Source: Verrucomicrobiota bacterium
GTDB lineage: Bacteria > Verrucomicrobiota > Verrucomicrobiia > Limisphaerales > VHDF01
Assembly: GCA_016871495.1 (NCBI GenBank)
Contig: VHDF01000019.1
Coordinates: 1 to 64,000, forward strand
Length of the DNA: 64,000 bases
Direction: 5' to 3'
The notes below the pieces were generated by a model. The model saw only the letters and a list, made by a program, of their open reading frames with translations. It was not told where the DNA came from and made no database searches. Below, one piece after another: positions 61,911 through 64,000 of the stretch. Position numbers and translations under genes: made by a program. Each line of letters opens with the position of its first letter. Positions within the stretch are counted from its first letter, which is position 1.

Positions 61911-64000
61911 ATGAAATTCATCCCCGACGTGTGGTCAATGGTGCGAATGGGGCCGGTCGTCTCGGTCGCGGCGGTGCTGTTCATGGCGGGTTGCGTCAGC
62001 AACCCGGGTCCCCGAGGGCCCGTCTCTCTCTCGCAGGGAGGCGACGCGCAGCCGCCCACCGCCGTTTTTCGCGCGGAGAAAATCGCCGCCATGGACCAAG
62101 CGATCGAATCCACGATTCGGGAAGGGCTGATTCCAGGAGGCGTGCTGTGGGTGGAGAGGAAGGGTCAGCGTTACGTGAAAGAGTATGGATCGAGATCCAT
62201 CGAACCCGCTCGTGAAGCCATGACCCTCGACACCGTCTTTGACGCTGCTTCGCTCACCAAAGTCGTGGCTTGCGCCCCCGCCGTCATGCTGCTGGTTGAA
62301 CGGGGGCGCTTGCGACTCGACGACCCCGTGGCCCGCCATATCCCCGAGTTTTCCAGCGGCGGCAAGGAGAAGATTACGATCCAACAACTCCTGACGCACA
62401 CTTCAGGACTGCGTCCAGGGGTGGAAACGCGGCCCGCTTGGTCCGGTCGCGACACGGCGATCCGGATGGCTTGCACGAACGCGCTTCAATCCCCGCCTGG
62501 AACGGTGTTTCGCTACAGCGACATCAACTTTTTCCTGCTGGGCGAGGTGGTGCGGCGAATCACCGGCCAAGAGCTGAACACGTGGGCGGAGAAGGAACTC
62601 TTCCGTCCTCTCCAGATGCGGGACTCGATGTTTCTGCCGGCCGCGGAAGCGCTGAACCGGATCGCCCCCACGGAAAAGGTGGACGGCCGTGTGCTCCGCG
62701 GCACGGTTCATGATCCCACGGCCCGTTTCATGGGTGGGGTGGCGGGCCATGCCGGCCTGTTCACCACCGCTGCGGATCTGGCGCGGTTTGCCCGCATGAT
62801 GCTGCGCGAGGGCGAACTCGACGGCGTCCGGGTTTTCCTTCCGGAAACCGTGCGAGGGATGACCTCCGTGCAGACGCCGGAGCACATTTCGGCGCGACGT
62901 GGATTGGGGTGGGACATCGATTCGGGCTACAGCCGACCGCGGGGCAAATGGTTTACGCTGGGTTCGTACGGCCACACCGGATTCACGGGAACATGCCTTT
63001 GGATCGATCCCTTCTCGGAAACATTTTGGATGTTTCTCTCGAACCGGGTGCATCCAGACGGCAAGGGCAACGTATTGCCACTGCAGGCGAGGCTGGCGGA
63101 TCTGGCGGCGGAGTCGATCGCGGATTTCAACTTTGCCGGAGTGCCCGGCTCCCTGCCGCCGCGACCGGCGAGCGAAACTCCAACGCGCCCTTCAAGCGGC
63201 GCATCGAATTTGCAAGTGCTCAACGGGATCGATGTACTGGCGAGGGACGGCTTCCGGCCGCTGCGGGGCAAGAAGATCGGATTGATCACGAATCACACGG
63301 GTCATGATCGCAATCGAAGATCCACCATCGACCTGCTCTTCGAGGCCTCTGAAGTCAAGCTGGTGGCCTTGTTCAGCCCTGAGCACGGCATCCGTGGAGC
63401 ACTGGATAGCAAGGTCCCCGATGAGGTGGATGCGAGAACGAGCCTGCCGGTCCATAGTCTCTACGGTGATCGCCGCGCTCCTTCGCCGGACCAACTCAAG
63501 GGGTTGGACATGCTGGTGTTTGACATTCAGGACATTGGGTGCCGGTTTTATACCTATATTTCAACCCTTGGATTATGCATGGAAGCAGCCGCCAAGGCGG
63601 GGGTGGCGGTGATGGTTCTGGACCGGGCCAATCCCATCAACGGGCGCCTGGTGGAGGGGCCGGTCTATACGGGGCCGTCTTCATTCGTGGCCTTTCACCG
63701 CTTGCCCATTCGGCACGGCATGACGGTGGGAGAGTTGGCGCGGCTCTTCAATGGGGAGAGAAATTGGAAGGTCGCGCTTACGGTGGTGCCTTGTGAGGGA
63801 TGGAGCCGTGAGAGGTGGTTCGACGAGACCGGCCTGCCTTGGACGAATCCGTCGCCTAATATGCGCACCCTGACTGCGGCCATGTTGTATCCGGGAATAG
63901 GACTCCTGGAAACCGCGATTTCGGTGGGACGGGGAACCGACACTCCTTTTGAAATCGTGGGAGCGCCGTATGTGAACGACAGGCAGTGGGCGGCAGAACT
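61911..64000 (+). CDS. Fusion lipoprotein: AmiE-like serine hydrolase plus NamZ-like (DUF1343) muramidase, partial
   Basis: An open frame from ATG 61911 past the window edge, at least 696 residues. A lipoprotein signal (FMAGC) precedes a beta-lactamase-fold domain with S114-LT-K117, Y202-SD and H355-TG, the standard serine-hydrolase set. From about residue 440 a DUF1343 domain starts (KKIGLITNHTG, FSPEHGIRG, FDIQDIGCRFYTY, DRANPINGR). DUF1343 includes NamZ, the exo-N-acetylmuramidase (GH171). In Bacillus subtilis the separate genes for amidase AmiE and NamZ lie in one muropeptide recovery cluster, so the fusion fits peptidoglycan recycling. The C-terminus is missing. Confidence 0.85.
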   Translation, partial: MKFIPDVWSMVRMGPVVSVAAVLFMAGCVSNPGPRGPVSLSQGGDAQPPTAVFRAEKIAAMDQAIESTIREGLIPGGVLWVERKGQRYVKEYGSRSIEPAREAMTLDTVFDAASLTKVVACAPAVMLLVERGRLRLDDPVARHIPEFSSGGKEKITIQQLLTHTSGLRPGVETRPAWSGRDTAIRMACTNALQSPPGTVFRYSDINFFLLGEVVRRITGQELNTWAEKELFRPLQMRDSMFLPAAEALNRIAPTEKVDGRVLRGTVHDPTARFMGGVAGHAGLFTTAADLARFARMMLREGELDGVRVFLPETVRGMTSVQTPEHISARRGLGWDIDSGYSRPRGKWFTLGSYGHTGFTGTCLWIDPFSETFWMFLSNRVHPDGKGNVLPLQARLADLAAESIADFNFAGVPGSLPPRPASETPTRPSSGASNLQVLNGIDVLARDGFRPLRGKKIGLITNHTGHDRNRRSTIDLLFEASEVKLVALFSPEHGIRGALDSKVPDEVDARTSLPVHSLYGDRRAPSPDQLKGLDMLVFDIQDIGCRFYTYISTLGLCMEAAAKAGVAVMVLDRANPINGRLVEGPVYTGPSSFVAFHRLPIRHGMTVGELARLFNGERNWKVALTVVPCEGWSRERWFDETGLPWTNPSPNMRTLTAAMLYPGIGLLETAISVGRGTDTPFEIVGAPYVNDRQWAAE

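Noticed and set aside
61911-63200. A beta-lactamase giving antibiotic resistance
   Set aside because: The domain is fused to a NamZ-like muramidase and best fits peptidoglycan recycling amidases/esterases; nothing suggests drug resistance.

Overview
The window looks like chromosomal DNA of a GC-rich, free-living Gram-negative heterotroph of the Planctomycetota/Verrucomicrobiota/Chlamydiota group, most likely a Verrucomicrobiota member (Limisphaerales/Pedosphaera type). This is inferred from gene content, because no rRNA gene is present. The clues are a cytochrome-c-like/DUF1587/DUF1592 protein paired with a DUF1552 protein, a formylglycine sulfatase, Tat-exported Gfo/Idh/MocA and xylose-isomerase-like TIM-barrel proteins, a DUF4159 protein, a small CATCFGKSDS membrane protein inside a cytochrome oxidase operon, and outer-membrane lipid transport genes (Lpt, Mla).

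Layout. 1-13.5 kb: GT2 glycosyltransferase, a frameshifted secreted protein, FtsB-like protein and fatty acid desaturase, a MamK-like actin with an unknown partner gene, a sugar oxidation trio (Gfo/Idh, TIM-barrel isomerase, SDR), a PLP decarboxylase, an LptF/LptG permease and an MGMT-like protein. 13.5-23 kb: tRNA-Arg(TCT), a divergent dihydropteroate-synthase-like gene, then a long minus-strand aa3 oxidase locus (copper-type secreted protein, ctaA, ctaB, coxA, coxC, COX4-like, two tiny membrane proteins, coxB, SCO, DUF420). 23-32 kb: ribH/ribBA, a secreted sialidase-like protein, and a minus-strand run DUF4159, gmd, gmd paralogue, mlaE, mlaF-like, mlaD-like. 32-49 kb: a broken GH39-like gene, an AsmA-like protein, an MFS/sulfatase pair, uvrA with a large TPR protein, a TIM-barrel isomerase, a coiled-coil protein with moaA, and a GH88 hydrolase. 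49-57 kb: the DUF1592/DUF1552/PKD secreted block, then a Gfo/Idh plus MFS pair. 57-64 kb: trxB, hisB, a three-gene ECF sigma operon, nadA, a Rieske protein and the start of a serine-hydrolase/NamZ fusion lipoprotein.

The gene-free stretches are not empty. Most carry copies of a short, structured, modular repeat family with terminal GTGCATCC/GGATGCAC inverted repeats, paired hairpins whose stems differ by compensating changes, and direct repeats of 7-10 bp next to three copies. They look like non-autonomous mobile elements, and no matching transposase is in the window. One copy sits inside another repeat whose uninterrupted inverted copy lies about 130 bp away.

The most unusual coding observations are the MamK-like actin/partner pair without other magnetosome genes, the fused AmiE-like/NamZ-like lipoprotein, an MlaF-like ATPase lacking several catalytic motifs, and tandem GDP-mannose dehydratase paralogues joined to an Mla-type transporter.
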